From Helcobacillus massiliensis (GTDB lineage Bacteria > Actinomycetota > Actinomycetes > Actinomycetales > Dermabacteraceae), in assembly GCF_014191425.1 (NCBI RefSeq), contig NZ_JACHWP010000010.1, positions 1 to 49,458 of the forward strand: 49,458 nucleotides of DNA, given 5' to 3'. Position numbers and translations under genes: made by a program. A model generated the notes under the pieces. The model saw nothing but the letters and a program-made list of their open reading frames with translations, made no database searches and was not told where the DNA came from. Shown one piece after another: positions 32,862 through 41,144 of this stretch; positions within the stretch are counted from its first letter, which is position 1; the number at the start of each line of letters is the position of its first letter.

Positions 32862-34028
32862 TCACCGCCGGAGCGCCTGGACGCGGACCGCACCCGCCCA
32901 GTCGTCCTCCATGCCGTCACGCGGGAAGTCCGTGACCTCTACGGAGCGCTCGGAGTTCGGCGCCTGCATCATCTGGTCGTTGCCGATGTACATCGCGACG
33001 TGCCGGATCGAGTCCGACCCGGGCTTGGTGGACCAGAACAGCAGGTCGCCCGGCTCGAGGTCCGCACGGTCCACCGGCTCGAACCCGGAGTCGGTGAGCT
33101 GCGGCCCGGCGTCGCGGTGCATCGCAATGCCGTGGTGGCGGAAGATCGAGAACGTGAACCCGGAGCAGTCGTACCCGTAGGCGCTGACACCGCCCCACAG
33201 GTAGCGCAGCCCCAGCATCATCGCGCCAGTCGCGATGATGTCCTCCGCGGTGGGCACAGGCGGCTTCTCTCCCTGGCCGCGCACCACCACGTCGGAGGCG
33301 GGCACGTACATCGGCTTCGCACCCGGGACCTGCACCTTCACCAGGTCGCGGACGCGCCCCAGCACCGGCAGCTCCGTGTTGAAGGACGCGTCCAGGCCGC
33401 CACCGCGACCGGGCGCGCCACCGGGTGCGGGAGTGGGCCGCAGAACGGTGCGGAACGCGGTCACCACGGCGACGGGGCGGGTGGCGGCGGCGCGGGCAAA
33501 GGGCTCATCCACCACCAGCTGGCGCACCGGCACCCAGCCGGGGTAGCCGCGGGCATCGCGCGGCGTGCCCTGGTGCGTCACCACGATCCGCGCCCACTCC
33601 CCCGCGACCTCATCGACGATCACTTCGGAGCCGAGCACGGCCGCGGTCTCCAGCTTGCCGACGAGCCACCGCCGGGCCTCCGTGTCCTCCATCGACGCGT
33701 TCCACTCGTCCATGTCCACGGGGTTCGCCAGCGCCGGCGCGTCCTGCGGGCGCTCCAGGCCGGGCTCCACCCACACGGTCGCGGCGGACACGGCGATGAA
33801 GGCGCGGTCGCCGGCGCGGACCTCCCCAGCGGACGGGCGGCCGACGGGCTCCGCGGCGGCGGGGCGGCCGACGGGCTCCGCGGCGGCGGGGCGGCCGACG
33901 GGCTCCGCGACGGCGGGGCGGCCGACGGGTTCGACGGCGGCCGCGGTGCCGCCGAGTGCTGCGGCACCGGCAGCGGTGCCCGCGGCGGCGATGCTCTGAC
34001 GTCGGGTGATGGTGCCGTTCCAGCTCAT
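32862..34028 (-). CDS. Exported NlpC/P60 cell-wall peptidase
   Basis: A 388-residue protein. 'TRRQSIAAAGTAAGAAALGG' is a twin-arginine-like export signal, then four 9-residue repeats EPVGRPxxx (residues 33-68), a probable SH3-like middle, and a C-terminal NlpC/P60 domain with C288 in 'YGYDCSGFTF', H343 in 'IRHVAMYIG' and N358 in 'QAPNSE'. Such enzymes cleave D-gamma-glutamyl-diamino-acid bonds in muropeptides, acting outside the cell. The start overlaps the epimerase stop (ATGA). It is the last gene of the DUF819 / epimerase operon, so salvage of murein peptides is the likely job. Confidence 0.85.
   Translation of the reverse strand: MSWNGTITRRQSIAAAGTAAGAAALGGTAAAVEPVGRPAVAEPVGRPAAAEPVGRPAAAEPVGRPSAGEVRAGDRAFIAVSAATVWVEPGLERPQDAPALANPVDMDEWNASMEDTEARRWLVGKLETAAVLGSEVIVDEVAGEWARIVVTHQGTPRDARGYPGWVPVRQLVVDEPFARAAATRPVAVVTAFRTVLRPTPAPGGAPGRGGGLDASFNTELPVLGRVRDLVKVQVPGAKPMYVPASDVVVRGQGEKPPVPTAEDIIATGAMMLGLRYLWGGVSAYGYDCSGFTFSIFRHHGIAMHRDAGPQLTDSGFEPVDRADLEPGDLLFWSTKPGSDSIRHVAMYIGNDQMMQAPNSERSVEVTDFPRDGMEDDWAGAVRVQALRR
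33825..33932 (-). repeat. Four tandem 27-nt repeats (EPVGRP) in the NlpC/P60 gene
   Basis: Four in-frame 27-nt units code for EPVGRP plus AVA, AAA, AAA and SAG just after the export signal. Each unit holds one copy of the window's iterated octamer (CCGACGGG on the plus strand). The region probably forms a flexible linker; copy number may vary by slippage. Confidence 0.85.
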
Positions 34029-35185
34029 TGATTCGTCTCCTTCTCGTCGAGCCGTTCCAGGCCGAGGCCCGCCCCGCCGAGGAGGCGGAGGGTGCCGTCG
34101 GCCACCTCGTACCCGCCGACGGGGTCACGCTCAGCGAACCAGTCCGGGGAGTCGAGGTCGATCATGGTGACAGCGGGGTGCGCGGCCGCAACATGGGCGG
34201 CGGCGGTGATGGAGATCCGCGGTTCCATCATCGCGCCCACCATGCAGGCGATCCCCGCCTCCAGCGCCGCATCGGCGATGGCGAGGGCGCCGGTGATGGT
34301 GCCGGTCTTGGCCAGTTTGATGTTGAACAGGTCGGCGGCACCCGCATCGATGAGTGCGCGGGCGTCGTCCGCGTCCCACAGGGACTCGTCCGCCATGATC
34401 GGGATGCCCACCGCCTCACGGACTTCGGCCATCCCGGTGATGTCGGCGGCGGGGCAGGGCTGCTCCACGAGGTCCACCGGCAGGCCCGAGTCCTCCAGGC
34501 CCTTCAGGATCCGGATGGCCTCCTGGGGCTGCCACCCCTGGTTCGCGTCCAGCCGCAGCCGCACCCCGGGGACTCGGTGCACCACTGCTTCGAGCCGCTG
34601 CCGGTCCTCCTGTTCACTGGATCCGAGCTTCACCTTGAGGATGCGGTACCCGTCGGCTGCCGCGTCTTCGGCGTGGCCCGCCATCGTGCGCGGATCCTCC
34701 AGCGACACCGTCATGTCCGCCTCGATCGACCAGTCCGGATCCACCGGCCACCCCCGCAGCGCGGCGAGCGCCTGCACGAGCGGGAGGTCGAGGGTGCGGG
34801 CCCATGCGTCGTGCAGTGCCACGCTCAGCGCGGACTTCGCGCTGGTGGCGCCGTCGACCGCGGCGGCGATGCGTCGGTCCAGGTCGGTGACGGTCCCATC
34901 GGCTCCCTCCAGCGCGGCCGCCAGCGGGCCCTGGAGAGCAGCGGTCATCGTGTCGGCGTCCTCGCCGGTGACGGCGCGGGTCTCAGCCGCGGAGCCCTGG
35001 CCGGCCGCCCGGGTCCCGTCGGCCGCCTCCACTTCGACGTCCACCACCACGTACTCGACCGCGTCGGTGCGGCGCTTCGCCGTCACGAACGGCCGCAGCA
35101 GCGGGGCGCGGCGGCGGTGGACCCGCACGCTCCGCACGGTCAGCGGCTGCGTCACAGCAGTCATCTGCACGGCAGTCATCTGCAC
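34025..35185 (-). CDS. Dipeptide epimerase, enolase superfamily (L-Ala-D/L-Glu type)
   Basis: A 386-residue enolase-superfamily enzyme of the muconate-lactonizing group. 'RILKVKLGSS' has the KxK catalytic pair, 'LRLDANQGW', 'LVEQPCP' and 'IMADESLW' give the Asp/Glu/Asp metal ligands, 'FNIKLAKTGT' the second lysine, and 'MIDLDSPDWF' the DxD motif of dipeptide epimerases. They epimerise L-Ala-D-Glu from peptidoglycan to L-Ala-L-Glu. GTG 35185 has GGAGG at 5 nt; ATG 35179 and GTG 35197 are alternatives. The 14-mer GTGCAGATGACTGC is duplicated at the 5' end. Fourth-gene partner NlpC/P60 overlaps it downstream. Confidence 0.85.
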   Translation of the reverse strand: MQMTAVQMTAVTQPLTVRSVRVHRRRAPLLRPFVTAKRRTDAVEYVVVDVEVEAADGTRAAGQGSAAETRAVTGEDADTMTAALQGPLAAALEGADGTVTDLDRRIAAAVDGATSAKSALSVALHDAWARTLDLPLVQALAALRGWPVDPDWSIEADMTVSLEDPRTMAGHAEDAAADGYRILKVKLGSSEQEDRQRLEAVVHRVPGVRLRLDANQGWQPQEAIRILKGLEDSGLPVDLVEQPCPAADITGMAEVREAVGIPIMADESLWDADDARALIDAGAADLFNIKLAKTGTITGALAIADAALEAGIACMVGAMMEPRISITAAAHVAAAHPAVTMIDLDSPDWFAERDPVGGYEVADGTLRLLGGAGLGLERLDEKETNQ

Positions 35186-35200
35186 GGTGCCCTCCACCGG

Positions 35201-36355
35201 TCAGACCAGCTGGCTGAGCAGCTGCGCGACCGCCAGGCCCATGAACGTGCCCAGCAGCGACCCGATGAGGGCGTAGAGGACGCCGACGGGCACCATCTGC
35301 CGGCTGAACGCGCTCGCCACCACGGGGGCGGACGCGATGCCGCCGATGTTCGCCGTCGACGCCACCGCCAGGGAGAACAGTTCAGTCCGGGTCAGCTTCG
35401 CGTAGATGACCATGATGATCACGTGCACCAGCAGCACGAGGAAGCCGGCCACGAGGTACAGCGGTGCCTGGGTGATGGCGGAGAAGTCGGAGCCGGTGGC
35501 GATCTGGCCGATCACGATGAACAGCATGAGGGTGGCGATCTCGGTGGAGCCGCCGATCCTGCCGAGCGGGGTGTGCGCCACGATCACGCCGAGGATGGAC
35601 ACGATGATGATCGTCCAGGCGGTGCCGTTGAGGACATCGCCCACTTCGGGCAGCAGGTCGCCGAGTTCGATGGCGAGGATCGCGACGGTCAGCGACCCGA
35701 ACACGGTGAGGGCCAGGGATGCGGCGGTGATGGGCTTCTCGTCCGTGTCACCGAGGTCCAGGGCGGTGTCCATGACGGAGGTGTCCGCCTTGGTGAAGCG
35801 GTTGAAGCGGTCGGAGACGGCGACGGAGGAGAACATCGCCATCAGCCAGAAGGAGTACACGATGGTGTCGGTGATGAGGGCGTAGCCGAAGATCGTTTCG
35901 GGTGCCTGCAGGACGTCCTGCACGGCGACCATGTTGGCGCTGCCGCCGGTCCAGGAGGCGAGGAGGGCGCCGAACACCTTCCACGATTCGGGGTGGAGCA
36001 GTGCCTTGAACGCCAGGAACACCACGACGACGCCGATGGCGAGGGACGCCGCGGCCACGAAGTACGTGAGCAGCAGCTTCGGGCCGAGTTTGATGATCCG
36101 GCGGAAGTCGCAGCCGAAGAGGAACAGGAAGATCATCGCGGGGAGGATGACGGTTTTGACATCGGCGGCGACCTGGCGGGTCTCCTCAGCGTCGGAGAAG
36201 ACGCCGACGGAGTTCAGCGCGGCGCAGATCAGGTACATCATGACCATGCCGGGCACGAACTTGAACAGCTTCCAGCCGGTGGTCTTCTCCAGGACGATGA
36301 GGATGCAGGACAGGCCGAGGATGACGCTGAGCATCAGCAGGCCGTTCTCGATCAT
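35201..36355 (-). CDS. DUF819 family membrane protein, candidate murein-peptide transporter
   Basis: A 384-residue integral membrane protein with about ten helices. 'VLEKTTGWKLFKFVPGMVMMYLICAALNSVGVF', 'VKTVILPAMIFLFLFGCDFRRIIKLGPK', 'ALLASWTGGSANMVAVQDVL' and 'TANIGGIASAPVVASAFSRQMVPVGVLYALIGSLLGTFMG' match the DUF819 (YjcL-like) family, which resembles secondary carriers but has no proved substrate. AAGGAG precedes the ATG by 7 nt. It is 15 nt upstream of the dipeptide epimerase, and an NlpC/P60 gene follows, so uptake of muropeptides is inferred. A DUF3870 gene lies 209 nt upstream on the same strand. Confidence 0.82.
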   Translation of the reverse strand: MIENGLLMLSVILGLSCILIVLEKTTGWKLFKFVPGMVMMYLICAALNSVGVFSDAEETRQVAADVKTVILPAMIFLFLFGCDFRRIIKLGPKLLLTYFVAAASLAIGVVVVFLAFKALLHPESWKVFGALLASWTGGSANMVAVQDVLQAPETIFGYALITDTIVYSFWLMAMFSSVAVSDRFNRFTKADTSVMDTALDLGDTDEKPITAASLALTVFGSLTVAILAIELGDLLPEVGDVLNGTAWTIIIVSILGVIVAHTPLGRIGGSTEIATLMLFIVIGQIATGSDFSAITQAPLYLVAGFLVLLVHVIIMVIYAKLTRTELFSLAVASTANIGGIASAPVVASAFSRQMVPVGVLYALIGSLLGTFMGLAVAQLLSQLV

Positions 36356-36564
36356 GGCGGGGCTCCTTGTGCGGATGCCTGCCCGGGCGTCGAGGACCTG
36401 GAGAGCCGGAAGCCTGCCGCGGGGAACGCTCGCTCGGTGCGCACGGTCCGGCCTGGCCGCGCGGTGGCGGCTGGACGGTCGGCGGCCGCTGGGGCGGCGC
36501 CGGGGCAGTGCTTCCGACGGGTTCCGGTTCGGCGAGGTTCCGGGCTGACGGTGCGGTTATGGGG

Positions 36565-36891
36565 TCAGGGTGTGCTGGTGTCGCGGTCCAGGAGGTCGCG
36601 GTACTTCGCGGCGGCGTTGCGGACGGCTGCGGCCAGTGCGCGCTGCGAGGACCCGTGGTACCTCGTGGTGATCGTGTCGACCAGTGCGTCATCGTCGAGG
36701 AGGGAGCGGCCTTCGAGGAGTTCGCGGATGAAGTCCACGGTGAGCCCGAGGGTGGCGCTGCAGTCCGCCCTGACTATGACGTGGGTCTCATTATTCACGA
36801 TGAGGCCCACGAAGAAAAGCCCCCACTTCGACGTGATGGGGTTGTTGGTCGGTGACTTCGCCTCACCGGTCAGATAGATCGTGGTGCCCAT
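36565..36891 (-). CDS. DUF3870 domain protein
   Basis: A 108-residue protein. 'IYLTGEAKSPTNNPITSKWGLFFVGLIVNNETHVIVRADCSATLGLTVDFIRELLEG' matches DUF3870 as I know it, with the conserved 'DCSAT' cysteine and the 'GLIV' strand. The domain has no established role; relatives are often near amino-acid or peptide metabolism genes. The ATG at 36891 has TATTCT 6 nt upstream, so it is leaderless. It precedes the DUF819 gene by 209 nt on the same strand; whether both share a transcript is unclear because the DUF819 gene has its own good ribosome site. Confidence 0.8.
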   Translation of the reverse strand: MGTTIYLTGEAKSPTNNPITSKWGLFFVGLIVNNETHVIVRADCSATLGLTVDFIRELLEGRSLLDDDALVDTITTRYHGSSQRALAAAVRNAAAKYRDLLDRDTSTP

Positions 36892-36897
36892 GCGCCC

Positions 36898-36903
36898 AGA
36901 ATA
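36898..36903 (-). promoter_or_regulatory. Leaderless -10 box of the DUF3870 gene
   Basis: TATTCT on the minus strand, 6 nt before the ATG at 36891. Confidence 0.45.
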
Positions 36904-37044
36904 CGGTCACCGCCCGTGCCGCGGGCGCCGTTGCCCAGAGGCGCCGCCGGCACACCTGCGCGGCCGCGCGGCCCGCACCATCCCCCAGGCGCGGCCCGCA
37001 CCATCACCCAAGCGCGCCCCGGCCCCGGGCCCCGGACGCCCCGA

Positions 37045-37050
37045 TACGGT
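37045..37050 (+). promoter_or_regulatory. -10 box of the histidine phosphatase gene
   Basis: TACGGT, 6 nt before the ATG at 37057. The intervening GGAGGC may be a ribosome site if transcription starts further upstream. Confidence 0.35.
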
Positions 37051-37056
37051 GGAGGC

Positions 37057-37863
37057 ATGACCTCCCCGCACACCTCCCCCACCGCATGCGACGCCTCCGC
37101 CGCCGCCGACGCCTCAGCCCTCGCCACGGCGCCGCCGCCCGCAGGCACGACCCGGTTCCTGCTGATCCGCCACGGCCGCACCGAGTTCAACAGCGCCGGC
37201 ATCATGCAGGGCTGGACCGACGCCCCGCTCACCGAGAACGGTGAAGCGAACGTCCGCACCACCGCCGAATTCCTCGCCGCCGCCCCGATCGCCGCCGCAT
37301 ACGCCAGTTCGCTGCCGCGCGCGATGCGCACCGGCGAGATCATCGCCGATCACCACGACGCCCTCACCGTGGAACCTGTGGACGGGCTGCGGGAACTGAG
37401 CTTCGGCGACTTCGACGGCAGGCCCTCAGAGGAGTTCAAGCGCCATGTCCCGGACCTCGCCGGGTTCTTCCGCTCCGTGTTCACCGGCACCGCCGAGGCC
37501 CTGCCCGGCGGTGAGAGCGGCGCGGACTTCGTGGCACGGGTGCGGTCGGCGTTCAACGACATCGTCGCGCGCGAAACCGCCGCAGCAGAGGGCGCGGAGG
37601 GACCGGCCGAGGGGCGCACCGTCATGCTGGTGGCGCACGGCCTCACCCTGAAGGTGCTGCTGGCCCTCGCCGCCGGCCCGATCCTCGACCCGCTGCCGAA
37701 TGCATCCATCTGCGTGATGGACCGCGACCGGACCGGGGACTTCACGCTGCGGGCATTCGGCGTGGACCCTTCGGGCGCGGCAGCGGAGGAGACGAGCATC
37801 CTGCAGGGACTGGGCGGGGACAACGGCTCAAACCCGTCGGGCCACGGCGAACAGACGCCCTGA
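37057..37863 (+). CDS. Histidine phosphatase (phosphoglycerate-mutase-like)
   Basis: A 268-residue histidine acid phosphatase-branch enzyme. 'RFLLIRHGRTEFNSAGIMQGW' carries the RHG nucleophile, 'SSLPRAMRTGEII', 'LRELSFGDFDG' and 'VMLVAHGLTLKVLLAL' the second catalytic His. The N-terminal 27 residues are Ala/Ser-rich. Substrate is unknown; the broad family dephosphorylates sugar phosphates and nucleotides. ATG 37057 has both TACGGT at 6 nt and GGAGG close by; the longer frame to 36916 has no similarity. Converges on the next gene. Confidence 0.88.
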   Translation: MTSPHTSPTACDASAAADASALATAPPPAGTTRFLLIRHGRTEFNSAGIMQGWTDAPLTENGEANVRTTAEFLAAAPIAAAYASSLPRAMRTGEIIADHHDALTVEPVDGLRELSFGDFDGRPSEEFKRHVPDLAGFFRSVFTGTAEALPGGESGADFVARVRSAFNDIVARETAAAEGAEGPAEGRTVMLVAHGLTLKVLLALAAGPILDPLPNASICVMDRDRTGDFTLRAFGVDPSGAAAEETSILQGLGGDNGSNPSGHGEQTP

Positions 37864-37920
37864 CCGAACACCGCACTGCCGACCCCGCGCCATCAGCAGC
37901 GCGTCGTCAACAGCGCACTG

Positions 37921-38643
37921 TCAGCAGTCCGGGCAGTCATAACAGGAGTGCGCCTCGAGCGGACCGCACGGTGCAGCGTCGGCGACAACACGCCAGGTGA
38001 GGCCCTCAATGCGGATCACCGCCTCCTCCTCGCGGGCAACGCTCCAACCGTGGCAGCGGAAGTAGTCGGCGACATCGTCGGCGAGCTCGTCCCGCGCCGC
38101 GCCCTGCTCGGCCCCGTCCGCCTCGAGGTGCGCATCCTCCATCATCCGCACCTGCAGCCGCAGTGTGCCCGTGCGCAGCATCTCCAAGGACCCCGCCGCG
38201 GTGGAGCTGACGAACGCGCGCAGGTGCACACCGAACGGCTCGTACCGGTCCGCCATGCGCTCCAGGTACATCGCCTTCACATCCTCCGGCGGATCGTCCA
38301 GCGAGGTGCTGAGGTGAAGGACGACCCCGTCGGCCAGGAAGTCCTGTTGAGCGCGGCGGAAGATGCGCGTGTGCGGGGAGTGGGTGCGGGTGCAGGCATT
38401 GTGCGCGCCGATGATCTCCCCCAGGAGCGCGAGCGCCTCCTCCAGGTCGATGGGGGCCTGGTCGGGGAAGAAGTCGGCGATGCCGCCGAGGCGGGACATC
38501 GAATCGAGCAGGCCGGCCACGGTCCCCGGCGGGGTGCCGGTCGCGATGGCGAGCATGAGGTAGTGGGCGAGGGTGTCGAGCCCGGGCGGGCAGGCGGTGT
38601 CGAACGCCGGATGGCGGGTGCTGGGTGCGGTTCTCTTCGTCAT
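37921..38643 (-). CDS. Hypothetical protein with Cys-rich C-terminal tail
   Basis: A 240-residue soluble protein I do not recognise. The body is mostly helical and hydrophilic, with 'LDTLAHYLMLAIATGTPPGTVAGLLDSM' and 'DYFRCHGWSVAREEEAVIRIEGLTWRV'. The last eight residues are SCYDCPDC, a C-x2-C-x2-C-type cluster that could bind metal or be modified. The ATG at 38643 has AAGG 9 nt upstream; longer frames cover the divergent GNAT gene and are rejected. It is convergent with the phosphatase. No function is assigned. Confidence 0.6.
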   Translation of the reverse strand: MTKRTAPSTRHPAFDTACPPGLDTLAHYLMLAIATGTPPGTVAGLLDSMSRLGGIADFFPDQAPIDLEEALALLGEIIGAHNACTRTHSPHTRIFRRAQQDFLADGVVLHLSTSLDDPPEDVKAMYLERMADRYEPFGVHLRAFVSSTAAGSLEMLRTGTLRLQVRMMEDAHLEADGAEQGAARDELADDVADYFRCHGWSVAREEEAVIRIEGLTWRVVADAAPCGPLEAHSCYDCPDC

Positions 38644-38709
38644 GCGCCCAGCCTTCTGCAGAACCCGTCGGCCGGGAGGAAATCGCTGGGCTCTGTGGAG
38701 AAGTGGTCG

Positions 38710-38715
38710 TACACT
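38710..38715 (+). promoter_or_regulatory. Leaderless -10 box of the tandem-GNAT gene
   Basis: TACACT, 7 nt before the ATG at 38723. Confidence 0.45.
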
Positions 38716-38722
38716 CACGGCC

Positions 38723-39595
38723 ATGACTGAGCCCACACCCGCGAGCGCCCCCGCCGCCTGCTCCGACCGTGCCGCCGCCCTCCGCTTCATCGCCTCGATG
38801 CAGACGGACCCCGCCACGGCGACCGCATACGTCGGCACCCTCGAGGAGGGTCTGGAGACCGAACTGGAGGACCTGGACCAGGACTGGATGGACACCCTGC
38901 GCGTCTGCCTCGACTCGGACGGCTCCATCACCGGCGCGGTCCTCCTCGAATGGGACGATGAGGTGGGCATGAGCTGGATCCACGGACCCTGGTGCACCCC
39001 CGACACCTGGGACCGCGACGCCGTGGACCTGCTGCGCGCCGCCGTTGAGCAGGCACCCGTCGGCCGCCACGAGATCTACGCCGACCTCTCCAACACGCGC
39101 CTCGCCGACCTCGCCGCCGACCAGGGCTGGCGCGGCGGGACGGCGCACTGCGTGATGAGGATCAGCCGGGAGGCAGCGGCACAGGCCGACGGATCCGTCC
39201 GCCCCGTCCGGCCGGGCGACCTCGACGCGGTCCGCGCACTGCACGAGGCGGCGTTCCCGGGAACGTACGCGACGGCGCGGCAGCTGGTGGACGGCGACCA
39301 GGGGTACCGCACGCTCGTCGCGGACAGCAGCCCCGGCAGCAGTGACGGGAAGGTCATCGGCTTCATCACCGGGCAGGAGGACGACGGCGACGTCTACCTG
39401 GACTTCCTCGCGGTGGACCCCGCGCACCGTCGGCAGGGCGTGGCGCGCCGCCTGATCGGGGCGCTCGCCGCGCACCTGCCGGGCGAGGACATGACCCTGA
39501 CCGTCGCCGACACCTCCGAGGCCGCCCTCGCCCTGTACGACGCGCTCGGGTGGGAGCGCACCGCCACCACCCGCGGCTACCGCTGGCCCGCCTGA
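38723..39595 (+). CDS. GNAT family N-acetyltransferase (two-domain)
   Basis: A 290-residue protein. The C-terminal half is a clear GNAT: 'SVRPVRPGDLDAVRALHEAAFPGTYATARQL', 'YLDFLAVDPAHRRQGVARRLIGALAAHLP' (R-R-Q-G-V-A acetyl-CoA loop) and 'LTVADTSEAALALYDALGWERTATTRGYRW'. The N-terminal half looks like a degenerate second GNAT fold. A mycothiol-synthase-like or tandem-GNAT arrangement is possible but the text is too short to decide. ATG 38723 is leaderless (TACACT at 7 nt). The 3' end overlaps the convergent YczE gene by 19 nt. Confidence 0.82.
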   Translation: MTEPTPASAPAACSDRAAALRFIASMQTDPATATAYVGTLEEGLETELEDLDQDWMDTLRVCLDSDGSITGAVLLEWDDEVGMSWIHGPWCTPDTWDRDAVDLLRAAVEQAPVGRHEIYADLSNTRLADLAADQGWRGGTAHCVMRISREAAAQADGSVRPVRPGDLDAVRALHEAAFPGTYATARQLVDGDQGYRTLVADSSPGSSDGKVIGFITGQEDDGDVYLDFLAVDPAHRRQGVARRLIGALAAHLPGEDMTLTVADTSEAALALYDALGWERTATTRGYRWPA

Positions 39596-40272
39596 ATCCC
39601 CGTCCCGCGCGGGCGTGGCGGCGTCGTCCCGCGCCGACGAGGCGGCGTCACCGGGATCGTCACCCGCGGCAGCGCCCAGTGCACCACCGGGCCCACCAGC
39701 AGCGCGAACGCCACCGTGCCCACACCGACCGGGCCGCCGAGCAGCCACCCCACCGCCAGCACCGCCACTTCGATGCCGAGGCGGATCGGGCCGACGGGCA
39801 TCCCGAAGCGCCTGTGCAGGCCCGTCATCAGACCGTCGCGGGGGCCGGGCCCCAGCTGCGCGCCGATGTAGACGGCATCGAACACGCCCACCACGAGGAT
39901 CCCGCCGAACATCATCACCACCCTGCCGGGCAGGCCCTCCGGCGCGGGGATCAGCGCGATCGTCACGTCCATGACCGGGCCGATCCACAGGGCGTTCGCG
40001 AACGTGCCCAGGCCCGGCTTCTCCCGCAGCGGGACCCACAGCGCCAGCACGAGGAACGCCACGATCACCACAACGGTGCCGATGGTCAGCCCGGTTCTTT
40101 CCGCGATGGCCGCCTCCATCACGTTCCACGGCTGCGTGCCGAGCGCCGAGAGGAGCAGCATCCCCGCGCCCACACCGAAACCCGTCAGACCGAGGAACAG
40201 CCAGAGGATCCGCAGCGGCAGACGCCCCGCCCGCAGCTGCTCCACGGGACCCAGATCCTCCAACTGGGCCAT
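39577..40272 (-). CDS. YczE/YyaS/YitT family membrane protein
   Basis: A 231-residue protein with about five membrane helices. 'FGVGAGMLLLSALGTQPWNVMEAAIAERTGLTIGTVVVIV' and 'GLGTFANALWIGPVMDVTIALIP' are typical of the YczE group. Function is not established. The C-terminus is a Pro/Arg/Thr-rich tail, partly antisense to the GNAT end. The ATG at 40272 lies 8 nt after the stop of the upstream GNAT gene, so it is probably cotranscribed. A longer frame to 40452 has no similarity. Confidence 0.85.
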   Translation of the reverse strand: MAQLEDLGPVEQLRAGRLPLRILWLFLGLTGFGVGAGMLLLSALGTQPWNVMEAAIAERTGLTIGTVVVIVAFLVLALWVPLREKPGLGTFANALWIGPVMDVTIALIPAPEGLPGRVVMMFGGILVVGVFDAVYIGAQLGPGPRDGLMTGLHRRFGMPVGPIRLGIEVAVLAVGWLLGGPVGVGTVAFALLVGPVVHWALPRVTIPVTPPRRRGTTPPRPRGTGIQAGQR

Positions 40273-40279
40273 CAGGTGA

Positions 40280-40942
40280 TCAGGCCTCCCTCTGCATGAG
40301 GTTGACGCGGTAGCCGCTGAAACCGGACAGCCCCACCTGGTCGGCCGGGAACTCCTTCTCGCCGACGCGGACGAACCCCAGCGGCTCGTAGATCCGCAGC
40401 AGCTGGTCCCGGCAGTCGAGGCGCTGGAACTGGGCGCCGCGACTGCGGGCATCAGCGCGCCCCGCCTCCAGGAACCGCGCGGCGAACCCGCGGCCGGCCG
40501 CGCGCGGCGACACCATCAGCGCGTGCGTGTACGTGGCGGGGTCATCGTGCAGATCCGTGTGGCCCCAATAGAGCGGGTCCGCATCGAGAATGCGAGCGGC
40601 TGCGCCGATCTCACCGGCGTGCGGACCGTCCGGGATGAGCAGCGCGAACCAATCGCCGTCTGCGATCTGCTCGCGGATCTTCTCCTCCGGGAGGGAACCG
40701 AGCTTCCACTGGGTGATGCCCTGCTCCTGCATCCACTGTTCTCGTTCGCGGCGCAGCGCCGCGAGCGCCGGAGCGTCAGCAGGGGTGCACCGCACGAGCC
40801 GGTCGGTGGCGGGCTGTGCAGAGTCCCCGGGGCGGGCGTCAACGCGGGCGCCGGCGCCGACGGCTGCGCCGGGTTCCTTGGCGCGGGCGGCCACGAAATC
40901 TGCGGCCGTTGCGGGATCTGCTGCGGGGTCGGGCGTGGTCAT
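40280..40942 (-). CDS. GNAT family N-acetyltransferase
   Basis: A 220-residue protein. After a 45-residue Ala-rich N-terminus, 'LVRCTPADAPALAALRREREQWMQEQGITQW' opens the fold, 'YTHALMVSPRAAGRGFAARFLEAGRADARSRG' is motif A (R-A-A-G-R-G), and 'RLDCRDQLLRIYEPLGFVRVGEKEF' motif B. Substrate unknown. The ATG at 40942 has TATCAT 6 nt upstream and no ribosome site. A YczE-type gene follows 7 nt downstream. The 388 nt to the right (40943-41330) contain no gene I can support, only repeats and a large hairpin. Confidence 0.85.
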   Translation of the reverse strand: MTTPDPAADPATAADFVAARAKEPGAAVGAGARVDARPGDSAQPATDRLVRCTPADAPALAALRREREQWMQEQGITQWKLGSLPEEKIREQIADGDWFALLIPDGPHAGEIGAAARILDADPLYWGHTDLHDDPATYTHALMVSPRAAGRGFAARFLEAGRADARSRGAQFQRLDCRDQLLRIYEPLGFVRVGEKEFPADQVGLSGFSGYRVNLMQREA

Positions 40943-40948
40943 GCGGCA

Positions 40949-40954
40949 ATGATA
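40949..40954 (-). promoter_or_regulatory. Leaderless -10 box of the GNAT gene
   Basis: TATCAT on the minus strand, 6 nt before the ATG at 40942. Confidence 0.45.
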
Positions 40955-41144
40955 CGGGCGAGTTTCACTGAGTGGAACACCGTCTCAGTTGATGCGCGGC
41001 GTTCGGCCGGGCCTGCTGCGGGACGCTGGGGCGGCCGCGCGCCACGGACAGCCCGGCCGCCTCCAGCCGACGGCAGCGGAGCAGCGGGGGTCCGGGGTGC
41101 CGGGGCAGCGGATCAGCGGGGCTGCGGGGCAGCGGCGGCCGTGC

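Noticed and set aside
33825-33932. CRISPR-like tandem repeat
   Set aside because: The units are in frame, contiguous without spacers, and code for a protein linker.
34028-36877. 949-codon open frame on the plus strand
   Set aside because: It is antisense to the dipeptide epimerase, DUF819 and DUF3870 genes, which have clear family motifs. Long antisense frames are normal in DNA with very GC-rich third codon positions.
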